Made by a program: the position numbers and the translations under genes. From Candidatus Nitrosopumilus sp. (lineage in GTDB: Archaea > Thermoproteota > Nitrososphaeria > Nitrososphaerales > Nitrosopumilaceae): 44,552 nucleotides of DNA. A model generated the notes under the pieces. The model had not been told where the DNA came from. It did not search any database and saw only the letters and a program-made list of their open reading frames with translations. The stretch is taken from contig JAPFBP010000006.1 in NCBI GenBank assembly GCA_029250275.1, positions 1 through 44,552 on the forward strand, in the 5' to 3' direction. Of the stretch, positions 24,905 through 33,303 are shown one piece after another. How positions within the stretch are numbered: position 1 is the stretch's first letter; the number at the start of each line of letters is the position of its first letter.

Positions 24905-26386
24905 ATGCTCATAGTGAAAATTAAAATTGAGAATTCTACAAAAAAGAAAACAAGTCTTCTATGTGGATTTGTATTAGAAAATTCTAACAAAGTTCTCGGT
25001 TTACCGAAATTTGACACTAGAACTGAATCTGCAATAGAGCAATCTCTAAAAGACATGGAAGGGAAACTGGGAAGACTAAGTATAATTCCAATTTCTGGTG
25101 GAAAACATGTTCAAAGAATCTTGTTAGCAGGCATAGGTAAAAAAGAGAATTTGACAAAAGATACAATCCGATTTGTTTCAGGTAAAATAGCCCAAAAAGC
25201 AAGAGAATTAAAATTAAAAGAATTTTCAATAATTTCACCACCGAGTTTTATATCTGAACCAATTTCTGTAGTTTCTCAAATAATTGAAGGTTCAAAAATG
25301 GCTCTTTACAAATTCGATAAATTCAAGTCAGAAAAAACAGAAAATTCTCCAGATCTTACAATTATTATTTCAAAGTCAAATAGAATTTTAAAAGCTATCA
25401 AAATTGCAGAAATTGTTGCAGATGGTGTAATATTCACTAAAAGTATTGCCAATTTACCTCCAAACGAATGCACTCCAACAACATTAGCAAACTTGGCAAA
25501 AAATATGTCTAAAAATAATAAAATGATTTGTAAAATTTTTTCAGAACCAGAATTGCAAAAGAAAGGTTTTGGAGGAATATATGCAGTTGGTCAAGGAAGT
25601 AAAAATCAATCTAAATTAATTATTTTAGAATATAACAAAGGTCCACGAAGTGAAAAGCCAATTGTTTTAGTAGGAAAAGCTGTAACATTTGACACGGGTG
25701 GTATTTCATTAAAACCTGGAAATGCAATGGATGAAATGAAATTTGACAAATGTGGTGGTTGCACAGTACTAGGCATAATGAAATCAATTTCAGAATTAAA
25801 ACTACCAATCAATATAGTTGGAATTATTCCTTCAGTTGAAAACATGTTAGGTGGAGAATCATATCGACCTGGAGATATTATAAAATTATACAGTGGAAAA
25901 ACAGCTGAAATTCTAAATACAGATGCAGAAGGAAGATTGATTTTAGCTGACGCGTTAGCATATGGAGAAAAACAATATTCTCCAAAAGCAATAATTGATT
26001 TTGCAACTTTAACTGGAGCTTGTATTGTAGCTCTAGGTACCAACGTAGCTGCAATTGTTTCAAATGATGAAAAACTAACAAAGAAAATTATAGATTCATC
26101 TAAGAGAACTACAGAAGAAGTTTGGGAACTTCCATTAAATCAGGACTATATGGACATGATAAAATCAGATGTTGCAGATATGAAAAATGTTGGAATTGGA
26201 AGAGCGGCTGGCACTATAACGGCTGCAGCATTTTTAAAAAATGCAATTGAAAAAACCCCATGGATCCATATTGATATTGCAGGAGTTGCATGGACACAAG
26301 GAGCTACAAAAGAAAAATCATATAATCCAAAAGGTGCAACAGGTTTTGGTGTAAGATTAATTTTAGATTATTTACAAAATTTATAA
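24905..26386 (+). CDS. pepA: Leucyl aminopeptidase (M17)
   Basis: 493-residue cytosolic cysteinyl/leucyl aminopeptidase that trims N-terminal residues from peptides using two metals. The variable N-terminal domain (about 1-170) precedes the catalytic domain with NLPPNECTP, VGKAVTFDTGGISLKPG (Lys and Asp ligands), KFDKCGGC, the signature NTDAEGRLILADAL, and the bicarbonate/Arg region. C-terminal YNPKGATGFGVRLILDYL matches the family end. ATG at 24905; TTTAAAAATAG lies just before it. Convergent with a small zinc-finger gene, 2 bp apart. Confidence 0.94.
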   Translation: MLIVKIKIENSTKKKTSLLCGFVLENSNKVLGLPKFDTRTESAIEQSLKDMEGKLGRLSIIPISGGKHVQRILLAGIGKKENLTKDTIRFVSGKIAQKARELKLKEFSIISPPSFISEPISVVSQIIEGSKMALYKFDKFKSEKTENSPDLTIIISKSNRILKAIKIAEIVADGVIFTKSIANLPPNECTPTTLANLAKNMSKNNKMICKIFSEPELQKKGFGGIYAVGQGSKNQSKLIILEYNKGPRSEKPIVLVGKAVTFDTGGISLKPGNAMDEMKFDKCGGCTVLGIMKSISELKLPINIVGIIPSVENMLGGESYRPGDIIKLYSGKTAEILNTDAEGRLILADALAYGEKQYSPKAIIDFATLTGACIVALGTNVAAIVSNDEKLTKKIIDSSKRTTEEVWELPLNQDYMDMIKSDVADMKNVGIGRAAGTITAAAFLKNAIEKTPWIHIDIAGVAWTQGATKEKSYNPKGATGFGVRLILDYLQNL

Positions 26387-26388
26387 AA

Positions 26389-26517
26389 TTAGTATCCCCT
26401 ACTATTTCTATCAGGTGCTTGAACATTTGGATTTCTCCAACCATGTTTTTCCATCATATGATTAAGTAATCTAATGTCATTATCACATATTTCTCCACAA
26501 ACACTACAATTCGACAT
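26389..26517 (-). CDS. 42-residue zinc-finger microprotein
   Basis: ATG at 26517 to TAA at 26389 encodes 42 residues with Cys4-x2-Cys7 (CSVC), Cys11, then His20 and His25 (LLNHMMEKHGW), a C2H2-like finger, and a polar tail ending in RNSRGY. Small single-finger proteins of this kind are common in archaea and often bind nucleic acid or larger proteins. A CTTTTAATATT element at about 26545 (minus strand) lies roughly 28 nt upstream, so leaderless expression is plausible. It lies between pepA and 5S rRNA. Confidence 0.7.
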   Translation of the reverse strand: MSNCSVCGEICDNDIRLLNHMMEKHGWRNPNVQAPDRNSRGY

Positions 26518-26577
26518 ATTGAATTCATATCAATCAAATTAATTCAATATTAAAAGATTGATTATAAAGTAGAAAAT

Positions 26578-26690
26578 GCCAGCACTGTTGCTTCCCAAGA
26601 GCTCTCGCATCTTAGTAGCACAACAGCGACATTAGGTTTGACTTCCAAGTTCGGAATGGGATTGGGTCGCACCCTAACGCTATGGCCGGC
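26578..26690 (-). rRNA. rrf: 5S ribosomal RNA
   Basis: On the minus strand the ends GCCGGC and GCTGGC pair as helix I. Internal markers are GGGTGCGACCCAATCCCATT followed by CCGAACTTGGAAGTCAAACC, the universally conserved helix III/loop B region. Length is about 113 nt, with the end positions uncertain by a few bases. It stands alone, with no 16S or 23S in the window. Confidence 0.93.
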
Positions 26691-26754
26691 TTAAAATTTA
26701 ATGTCAAATTCTCATCTATTAACGTAACGCCAGTTTTGAAATATACTCAAAATA

Positions 26755-26764
26755 GGTATAAAGC
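26755..26764 (+). promoter_or_regulatory. TATA box for ABCE1
   Basis: GGTATAAAGC lies about 28 nt before ATG at 26787, fixing the start there rather than at a codon inside the 5S rRNA gene. Confidence 0.5.
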
Positions 26765-26786
26765 AAAGAAAATACCGAATTACAAC

Positions 26787-28574
26787 ATGACTCATAGAGT
26801 AGCAGTTTTAGATCAGGATCTTTGTCAACCGCAAAAATGTGGACTAGAATGCATAAAATACTGCCCAGTAAACAAATCAGGTGCAGAATGTATCACTATT
26901 AACGAAGAATCAAAAAAAGCTCAGATTGATGAGGATATTTGTAATGGGTGTGGAATCTGTGTCAAAGTGTGTCCATTTGATGCAATAACAATTATCAATT
27001 TAGCAAGTGAATTAGCTACAGATAAAATTCATCAATATGGAATGAATTCATTTCGACTTTACAAATTACCAACTCCAAAAAAAGGTGAAGTTGTAGGATT
27101 ATTAGGAAGAAATGGAATGGGGAAAAGCACAGTAGTAAATATTCTATCAGGTAATCTTAAACCGAATTTAGGTAGATATGAAAATCCGCCTGAATGGGAT
27201 GAGATTTTAAAACATTACAGTGGAACAGAACTCAAACAACATTTTGAAAAGATTGAACAAAAACAAATTAGTGCATCAATTAAACCACAACAAGTACATC
27301 ATATTGCTCAGGCATTTAATGGGACAGGAAAAGAGCTACTCGACAAATACGATGAACGAGGAGTATCAAGAGAATTAATCAAAGAACTAGGGTTAGAAAA
27401 TTCTATGGAACAAAGTTTGAATGAATTAAGTGGTGGAGAATTACAAAGAATTGCAGTTGCTGCTGCAGCATCTAAAGATACAGAGTTTTACTTTTTTGAT
27501 GAACCGTCTTCATACAATGATGTATTTCAGAGAATAGGGGTAGCAAGAGTAATACAAAATTTAGCTAAAATTGGAAAAAGTGTAATGGTTGTAGAGCACG
27601 ATTTAACATTATTAGATTTTCTAAGTGATTATATCGAAGTATTATATGGTGAACCTACAGCGTATGGTATTGTTTCAACTATTTTATCCACCAAAGTTGG
27701 AATTAATGTTTTTCTTGATGGATATTTACCAAATGAAAATGTAAGATTTAGAGATAAGAAATTTTCTATGGACGTATCGTCTTCATCGACAGACATTTTT
27801 CAAGAAGGAAGTGACATTGTTACATATCCAAGACTAGAGAGAAAATATCCATCATTTTCAGTGACAATTGAGCCTGGAAGAGTAAGAAAAGGAGAGGTTT
27901 TAGGAATAATGGGTGCCAACGCACTTGGTAAAACAACTCTGATGAAAATGATTGCAGGAGTTGAGAAACCAGATTCTGGCAGTATTGATAAAAAAATCAA
28001 GATAGCGTACAAACCACAATATCTTCAAAATAATCTTGATGTAGAAGTAATTTCAGTGTTAGATCAAGCAAATGAAGGTTCTGTTGAAGGAAGTATGGAA
28101 GAAGAACAAATTCTAGACCCATTAAAAATTAAAAAACTATACAATAAATCAATCAAAAAACTTTCTGGTGGAGAATTACAAAAAGTAGCAGTTGCATCAT
28201 GTTTATTACAAAAAGTTGATTTGTATGCATTAGATGAACCCTCAGCATTTTTAGATGTGGAAGATAGAATCGCAGTGGCAAAATTTTTACAAAAGTTTGT
28301 GCGCTCCTTTGGAAAGTCAGCAATAGTTATCGATCACGACATACAATTGATGGATTTGGTTTCAGATTCAATGATAATATTTGAAGGGGAAGCAGGTGTC
28401 ACAGGAAGAGCTACATCACCAATGCCAAAAGCTGATGCAATGAATAGATTTCTAAAATCATTAGATATGTCATTTAGACGAGATGAGAAAAGTCTTAGAC
28501 CGCGTGTAAACAAGTTAGAAAGTAGATTAGATAAAGATCAAAAAGCAACTGGAAATTTCTATTACAAACATTGA
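26787..28574 (+). CDS. ABCE1/Rli1 ribosome-recycling ATPase
   Basis: Splits ribosomes after termination; soluble twin ABC ATPase with two N-terminal [4Fe-4S] clusters. Seen: the clusters CQPQKCGLECIKYC and CNGCGICVKVCPF (N-terminal 75 residues), Walker A GRNGMGKST, signature LSGGELQR, a Walker B with FFDEPSS, then the second half with GANALGKTT, LSGGELQK and ALDEPSA. Start ATG at 26787 gives MTHRVAVLDQDLC, the usual beginning; upstream in-frame codons would overlap the 5S gene. trm5 begins at its stop codon. Confidence 0.96.
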   Translation: MTHRVAVLDQDLCQPQKCGLECIKYCPVNKSGAECITINEESKKAQIDEDICNGCGICVKVCPFDAITIINLASELATDKIHQYGMNSFRLYKLPTPKKGEVVGLLGRNGMGKSTVVNILSGNLKPNLGRYENPPEWDEILKHYSGTELKQHFEKIEQKQISASIKPQQVHHIAQAFNGTGKELLDKYDERGVSRELIKELGLENSMEQSLNELSGGELQRIAVAAAASKDTEFYFFDEPSSYNDVFQRIGVARVIQNLAKIGKSVMVVEHDLTLLDFLSDYIEVLYGEPTAYGIVSTILSTKVGINVFLDGYLPNENVRFRDKKFSMDVSSSSTDIFQEGSDIVTYPRLERKYPSFSVTIEPGRVRKGEVLGIMGANALGKTTLMKMIAGVEKPDSGSIDKKIKIAYKPQYLQNNLDVEVISVLDQANEGSVEGSMEEEQILDPLKIKKLYNKSIKKLSGGELQKVAVASCLLQKVDLYALDEPSAFLDVEDRIAVAKFLQKFVRSFGKSAIVIDHDIQLMDLVSDSMIIFEGEAGVTGRATSPMPKADAMNRFLKSLDMSFRRDEKSLRPRVNKLESRLDKDQKATGNFYYKH

Positions 28575-29407
28575 CTCGAATGTTAAAAAAAGCACTAGAA
28601 AATGTACTCACAGAAAAGGAGAGTAATGAATTAATTTCAGCATTTGATCAGATCGGTGAAATAATAATTGTAAGAATTCCAGATTCACTTCTAGCAAAAA
28701 AGAAAATTATTGGAAAGGCATTGTTAGATGAAGTAAAAATTGTTAGAAGTGTTTTTTATCAGGCATCAGCCGTAGAAGGTGAATTTCGTACAAGAAGCCT
28801 TGAGATACTTGCAGGAGAAGACAATACAGAGACAGAATACAAGGAATTTGGGTGCAGATTTACAGTTGATGTTAAAAATGCATTTTTTTCACCTAGACTT
28901 TCTACGGAAAGAGAAAGAATTAGCAATTTAGTTCAAAATGAAGAGGTGATGACTAACATGTTTGCAGGTATTGGAATGTTCTCGATAATGGCGGCTAAGA
29001 AGAAGAAATGTACTGTTTATAGTCTTGACATCAATCCCATTGCTTCAAAATTATGTGAAATGAATATTGGATTGAACAAACTTGTAGGAAACATAATTTC
29101 GATCAATGGTGATGCATCAAAAATTATTAAAGAACAATTAATGAATAAATCAGATAGAACGTTGATGCTATTACCTGAAAGATCAGATGAATTTTTAGAA
29201 TCAGCAATAAATACAACTAAAGATGGAGGTATCATTCATTACTATTCACATATTCATGCAGATAAAAAAATAGATGCTGGAAAACTTTCAGAAGAGCATT
29301 ATCTTAAAGTTACACCAGTAAAATCAGAAATTATAAATTCAAAAATTGTAAGGGCTGTAGGTCCTAGATTTTATCAAACAGTTGTAGACATTAAAATTTC
29401 TAAATAA
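28571..29407 (+). CDS. trm5: tRNA (guanine37-N1)-methyltransferase Trm5-type
   Basis: Methylates N1 of G37 next to the anticodon, preventing frameshifting. Class I SAM fold: KNAFFSPRLSTERERI (substrate/SAM entry typical of Trm5/Tyw2), motif I MTNMFAGIGMFSI, acidic YSLDINPIASKLCEMNI, and motif IV-like MLLPERSDEFLESA in place of NLP. 278 residues suit Trm5b without the extra N-terminal domain. Tyw2 cannot be wholly excluded. TTG at 28571 overlaps the ABCE1 stop (ATTGA); ATG at 28580 is an alternative. Confidence 0.85.
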   Translation: MTRMLKKALENVLTEKESNELISAFDQIGEIIIVRIPDSLLAKKKIIGKALLDEVKIVRSVFYQASAVEGEFRTRSLEILAGEDNTETEYKEFGCRFTVDVKNAFFSPRLSTERERISNLVQNEEVMTNMFAGIGMFSIMAAKKKKCTVYSLDINPIASKLCEMNIGLNKLVGNIISINGDASKIIKEQLMNKSDRTLMLLPERSDEFLESAINTTKDGGIIHYYSHIHADKKIDAGKLSEEHYLKVTPVKSEIINSKIVRAVGPRFYQTVVDIKISK

Positions 29408-29408
29408 T

Positions 29409-29627
29409 CTAATCTTCAGAAGTAATAGAAGCAGGTGAAGGTTTTGTTGTTGCCATTACATATCCAATCCATGCAATAACTCCTAAAATTGCACCTGCAA
29501 TCATTAAAACAGATAATTGTAATACAATAGGACTCCATTCAGAAAGCATTAACAAATATGCATAAAGGAAAAAACCACCAATACATAGTACAAAAATAGT
29601 AATGCCCATTCCTTTTCGTTTATCCAC
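29409..29627 (-). CDS. Small two-TM membrane protein
   Basis: 72 residues: basic start MDKRKG, helix 8-28, helix about 37-60, and a polar tail TTKPSPASITSED. The N-terminus and the C-terminal tail should face the same side. No motif suggests a function. It ends 2 bp beyond the convergent trm5 stop and lies 39 bp downstream of the rimI stop on the same strand; AT-rich sequence in between (AATAAATAAC) could be its promoter. Confidence 0.65.
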   Translation of the reverse strand: MDKRKGMGITIFVLCIGGFFLYAYLLMLSEWSPIVLQLSVLMIAGAILGVIAWIGYVMATTKPSPASITSED

Positions 29628-29665
29628 GGCAAAGAATTTTTTTGTGAGTTATTTATTGGTTTAAA

Positions 29666-30163
29666 CTAAGTTAATTCAATTGCCATAAGATATGCATCTT
29701 CACCATCTCGATAATACGCGTTTAATTGTTGTCTAATTGCAAACCCATATTTTTCATATAATCGTACAGCGTCAGTATTGCTACATCTTACTTCTAAATA
29801 AAATTCATCACATTGTCTTAATTTTACACCGTTGACAGATTCCTCAACTAGTGCATTTCCTATTCCTTTTTTTCTATGTTCTTCAACTACCGCGATAGAT
29901 ACAACGTGGCCTTTTTTAACAAAACCTAATTTCTTAAAATTTGAAAAACCAAATTCAGTTTTACACATAATGTATCCAACATGTTTTCCTCCAATTTCAG
30001 CAACAATGAAAGCCTCTGGTAACTCAGCAAGTAAACTTTCATAGAAATAATCTGAATAGTGTTCAGGTAGAGTTTTGAGATTAATTTCCATTACAGAAAT
30101 TAGATCGCTTGGTCCAGCTCTTCTAATATCACAATCTCCCAATTGTCTTAGAATCACTTGCAT
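29666..30163 (-). CDS. rimI: N-terminal acetyltransferase RimI/Ard1-like (GNAT)
   Basis: About 165-residue GNAT acetyltransferase of the archaeal Ard1/RimI group, which acetylates N-termini of proteins. The core holds DIRRAGPSDLISVMEI, the beta-4 strand GHVVSIAVVEEHRKKGIGNALV with the acetyl-CoA loop R-K-K-G-I-G, LEVRCSNTDAVRLYEKYGF and a C-terminal YYRDGEDAYLMA. ATG at 30163 fits a TATA box at 30182; the upstream in-frame start at 30184 would overlap the divergent promoter. Divergent from the M50 protease gene. Confidence 0.9.
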   Translation of the reverse strand: MQVILRQLGDCDIRRAGPSDLISVMEINLKTLPEHYSDYFYESLLAELPEAFIVAEIGGKHVGYIMCKTEFGFSNFKKLGFVKKGHVVSIAVVEEHRKKGIGNALVEESVNGVKLRQCDEFYLEVRCSNTDAVRLYEKYGFAIRQQLNAYYRDGEDAYLMAIELT

Positions 30164-30181
30164 GATTGTGTGTAGTATTAT

Positions 30182-30200
30182 CAATATTTAATTTTAAACC
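30182..30200. promoter_or_regulatory. Shared divergent promoter (rimI / M50)
   Basis: CAATATTTAATTTTAAACC holds back-to-back TATA-like elements, about 25 nt from the rimI ATG (30163, minus) and 20-25 nt from the M50 ATG (30214, plus). Confidence 0.4.
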
Positions 30201-30213
30201 AAAAGACCATTTA

Positions 30214-31347
30214 ATGGAAAAATCAAGCCTTAAAGAGATGGAAGAACCCTCACAAGAAGATATTATTTCATTAGTGAATTCCATGTTTCACGTTAGTGAT
30301 TACAATAAAACTGAATTTTCATTAGAATTTAAAATTGAAGATATGGATTTTAAATCAAAGTTTGAGAGTTTGGCAAGAAAATTAGAAAATATGAGTTATG
30401 TTTGTAAATTAGAAAAAATGGAAGAGAGAGGATTATATGTTATCATTCAGAAATTCTCCCCAAAGAAACAGCGAAAGTGGATGAGTACAGTATGGACTCC
30501 AAGAATATTGTTTGCAATTGTTATTTCATTTGTAATGATAGATGGATACTATAGAACATCAGGTACAAATTCAATTGTTGAAATTGGAGATCCTCTAGAA
30601 ATGGCAGCAGTATACACACTGTCATTATTAGGAATTTTAGGAGTTCATGAACTTGGCCACATTATTGCTGCAAAAATACATGGTCTAAAAACAACATGGC
30701 CATATTTTATTCCAGGACTTCCAATAATTGGAATTCCAACATTTGGAGCATTTATTCAATCAAAAGGGTTAACAATTAATCGAGAAATATTATTTGATGT
30801 TGCCATTGCAGGTCCAATTGCAGGATTAGCAATTGCAGTAATAGTTTCAATTTATGGTGCTTATACTGCACCAGTTTTAGATTCCGAGATTGCTGCAGGA
30901 TTGTTCGAAGAATCAAGATTAATTGAATGGAATCAAGGAGAACCATTGCTAATGACTGCTAGTTTAGCGTTATTTGGTAAAGGTGGAGGAGGACACGAAG
31001 TGATTATGACGCCGGTAATGTTTGCAGCATGGATTGGTTTCTTAATTACATTTTTGAATTTATTACCTGCATGGCAATTGGATGGCGGACACATGGCAAG
31101 AACATTACTTGGATCTAAACTTCACAAATATGCAACATATGGAAGTATGGCAATTCTCGTTTTGTTAAACTATTGGTTAATGGCACTTTTAATTTTATTT
31201 ATGAGTTCAAGAAATCCTGGTGCAACGCCATTAGATGATATTTCACCACTATCAAAAAATAGAAAACTTGCATATCTTGGAATTATTGTATTAGCAATTT
31301 TGTGTGCGCCACTACCGTCGGGATTTTTATCAGGTTTACTATCTTAA
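30214..31347 (+). CDS. Membrane site-2 protease (M50 family)
   Basis: 377-residue membrane metalloprotease for intramembrane cleavage. Zn motif HELGH (145-149) and the second ligand in NLLPAWQLDGGH (Asp290) sit in predicted helices, with further helices at about 95-113, 195-215, 270-285 and the C-terminus. A soluble N-terminal domain of about 90 residues precedes the membrane part. The start is placed at ATG 30214 because the earlier in-frame codons overlap the rimI promoter. Substrates such as membrane-tethered regulators are unknown. Confidence 0.9.
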   Translation: MEKSSLKEMEEPSQEDIISLVNSMFHVSDYNKTEFSLEFKIEDMDFKSKFESLARKLENMSYVCKLEKMEERGLYVIIQKFSPKKQRKWMSTVWTPRILFAIVISFVMIDGYYRTSGTNSIVEIGDPLEMAAVYTLSLLGILGVHELGHIIAAKIHGLKTTWPYFIPGLPIIGIPTFGAFIQSKGLTINREILFDVAIAGPIAGLAIAVIVSIYGAYTAPVLDSEIAAGLFEESRLIEWNQGEPLLMTASLALFGKGGGGHEVIMTPVMFAAWIGFLITFLNLLPAWQLDGGHMARTLLGSKLHKYATYGSMAILVLLNYWLMALLILFMSSRNPGATPLDDISPLSKNRKLAYLGIIVLAILCAPLPSGFLSGLLS

Positions 31348-32421
31348 CAATAATCTTGCACCATCAGTGACTATTACAACTTTTTGGCGTGGTCCTTGGG
31401 TTTTTAGAATATAATCCATAGAGTATTTTATGCCCTGCATAGAAATCAGATTTAGCTTCTTAGCATAAAATTCAGGTAAAATCGAAACTAATCCTATTTG
31501 AAAATTCTTTTGTATTTCTGAAAAAAACAATAAATTTTCCATTCCGTTAATGTATTTACTTGGATTTCGTAGTTGCTCTATAGTCAATCTATCTTCAACG
31601 TATTGTTGAAGTGCATCAGAGCCTAAACCACCTTTACATTCAGCAACTAAAATAACAAGACCGTCTTTTTTGATTGCATTAGAACAATTCCAAAGTGAAG
31701 AAAATGAATTTCCAAGATTGTCATTACTTCCATCTTTTCCAGTGCTTATCACCATCGTTTTATGTTGACCAACATCTTTGATAAAATTTGATTCAAGGAT
31801 TTTTGTTGACGCAATAGTTTCTGAAGGGTGCCCTATTGAAAAATCTACAATTCCGTCAGAATTTGCAATAATCTCCATTCCCTGAATTTCAAAATTATCT
31901 GCAAATTTTTTTGCTTCAGTTAAGCTTTCAGGATATTGTCCGGGAGCAGGAAGGTTTCCTTGTCTTTTTGCATATGCCGAAAGCATTGATTCCTGACCAA
32001 ATTTTTTGATAAGACGAGTGGAAATAGTCTCATATCCAAATAATCCATCAAATTCCATCTCCCCCATGAATATAAGATTTGAATTAGAAATGCCAACATC
32101 ATCAAATTCATTTATTGAACTTCCTTCAGGTAACCCTGATTTTACTAAATTTAGGATTTTTTTATCAGTTAATATTTTTGGGAATGGTTTTGATTTTTGT
32201 TCACATAATGTAAACAAAGAAGAGATAATTTTTAGAATAGATTTAGAATTATGTAATACTACTAGTTCCATGGGTTTAGACAAATCAAGTGTGTTTAATT
32301 TTTCATTGATCTCTGAATCGTCTAGAATTTTACCTTCAGAATCAATTTTTTGCTCTAAATTTTCAGCTTTTATGTCCAAAACTACGTCAGTGATACCATA
32401 ATTTAACCAGATTTCAGGCAT
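31339..32421 (-). CDS. LarA/DUF2088-like protein (tentative)
   Basis: 360 residues. The start (WLNYGITDVVLDIKAENL) and the block GLVILVAECKGGLGS (about 254-268) resemble the lactate racemase LarA/DUF2088 family, whose C-terminal domain carries a similar LVAEC-x-x-G-x-G stretch. The His residues that bind the Ni-pincer cofactor in LarA are not obvious, so it may be a divergent or non-racemase member. LarB, LarC and LarE are not in the window. Divergent from pyrE; the 3' end overlaps the M50 gene by 9 bp. Confidence 0.5.
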   Translation of the reverse strand: MPEIWLNYGITDVVLDIKAENLEQKIDSEGKILDDSEINEKLNTLDLSKPMELVVLHNSKSILKIISSLFTLCEQKSKPFPKILTDKKILNLVKSGLPEGSSINEFDDVGISNSNLIFMGEMEFDGLFGYETISTRLIKKFGQESMLSAYAKRQGNLPAPGQYPESLTEAKKFADNFEIQGMEIIANSDGIVDFSIGHPSETIASTKILESNFIKDVGQHKTMVISTGKDGSNDNLGNSFSSLWNCSNAIKKDGLVILVAECKGGLGSDALQQYVEDRLTIEQLRNPSKYINGMENLLFFSEIQKNFQIGLVSILPEFYAKKLNLISMQGIKYSMDYILKTQGPRQKVVIVTDGARLLLR

Positions 32422-32471
32422 AATTATTACTCAATACAAAACAAAATAAATCAAGTGTAGTTAACTTTTGT

Positions 32472-33077
32472 ATGGAATTTGTGAAAGAGTTTACAATCTT
32501 TTTGCATCAAAATGGCATAATAAAATTTGGGAACTTTACGCTAGCAAGTGGAAAACAGAGTTCGTATTATGTTGATTTACGATTAGTTCCAAGCTATCCT
32601 CTTGAATTTAGAAAAATGGTAAAATTTCTTGAAAATGAAATTGGGCAAGATATTGGATTAGATAATTTTGATTCAATTGTTTCAGTTCCTACAGGAGGTT
32701 TAGTAATTGCATCAGCATTGGCAATTGAAACTGTCAAGCCCCTAATCTATGTTAGAAGTAAGCCAAAAGATTATGGAACATCAAAATTCGTTGAAGGAAA
32801 AATTCATGATGGTATGAAAGTTGTAATGATTGATGATGTTGCTACCACTGGAGGTTCTATTGTTAATGCAATAAAATCTTTGAAAGAAGTAAACATTTCA
32901 GTAAAAGATGCATATGTTATTGTAAACAGAATGGAGGGGGCAGATGAAGCATTACTAGAATTAGGAGTGAAAATGCACTCAATTCTAAATATTTTACAAA
33001 TTACAGAAGATTTATTTGAAAAAAATCTAATTGATGCAAATATCCTAGAAAAAGTAAAAAAACAAATTAACAAATGA
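32472..33077 (+). CDS. pyrE: Orotate phosphoribosyltransferase
   Basis: Makes orotidine monophosphate from orotate and PRPP in pyrimidine synthesis. The 201 residues show KFGNFTLASGKQSSYYVDLR near the start, YVRSKPKDYGTSKFVEG with the catalytic Lys-rich loop, and the PRPP-binding VVMIDDVATTGGS. Length is normal. No pyrF or other pyr gene is adjacent. Divergent from the LarA-like gene; a candidate C/D-box sRNA converges just downstream. Confidence 0.95.
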   Translation: MEFVKEFTIFLHQNGIIKFGNFTLASGKQSSYYVDLRLVPSYPLEFRKMVKFLENEIGQDIGLDNFDSIVSVPTGGLVIASALAIETVKPLIYVRSKPKDYGTSKFVEGKIHDGMKVVMIDDVATTGGSIVNAIKSLKEVNISVKDAYVIVNRMEGADEALLELGVKMHSILNILQITEDLFEKNLIDANILEKVKKQINK

Positions 33078-33084
33078 GTAATGG

Positions 33085-33147
33085 CCGCTCAGTCAAATGC
33101 CTTCCAATCATCAATTCAGATATAACTCTGATTCTTCATCGCTGCCA
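33085..33147 (-). ncRNA. Candidate C/D-box sRNA with two rRNA guides
   Basis: Minus strand: C box GCGATGA (33142-33136), D' box CTGA (33119-33116), C' box TGATGA (33113-33108) and D box CTGA (33092-33089), with TGGC/GCCA able to close the ends. Spacers are 16 and 15 nt. The D spacer (ending AAGGCATTTGA) is complementary to CAAATGCCTT. The D' spacer is complementary to TAACTCTGA. Both resemble, from memory, 23S rRNA helices 71 and 69 of archaea, implying two nearby 2'-O-methylations. A TTTTAAAAT box lies at about 33167-33176. It could also be processed from the tRNA-Met transcript. Confidence 0.72.
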
Positions 33148-33188
33148 GATAATTTTTAATTGGCTCATTTTAAAACTAATGGAAATAA

Positions 33189-33262
33189 TGGGCCCGAAGG
33201 GCTTCGATCCCTTGGCTCACCGGTTATGAGCCGGTTACTCTACCAAGCTGAGTTACGGGCCC
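33189..33262 (-). tRNA. tRNA-Met (CAT), elongator or Ile2 type
   Basis: Acceptor GGGCCCG/CGGGCCC, anticodon loop CTCATAA giving CAT, T-loop TCGAAG-like, discriminator A at 33189, CCA not encoded. The acceptor is not that of an archaeal initiator. A CAT anticodon may be elongator Met or the lysidine/agmatidine-type Ile2; sequence alone does not decide. Confidence 0.93.
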
Positions 33263-33303
33263 TAAGCAAAAGAATTATTTCTCAGATATAAAATGTTATG
33301 AGA

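Noticed and set aside
26682-26786. N-terminal extension of ABCE1 starting inside the 5S rRNA gene
   Set aside because: It overlaps the 5S gene, is unlike the family, and a TATA box and ATG at 26787 give the normal N-terminus.
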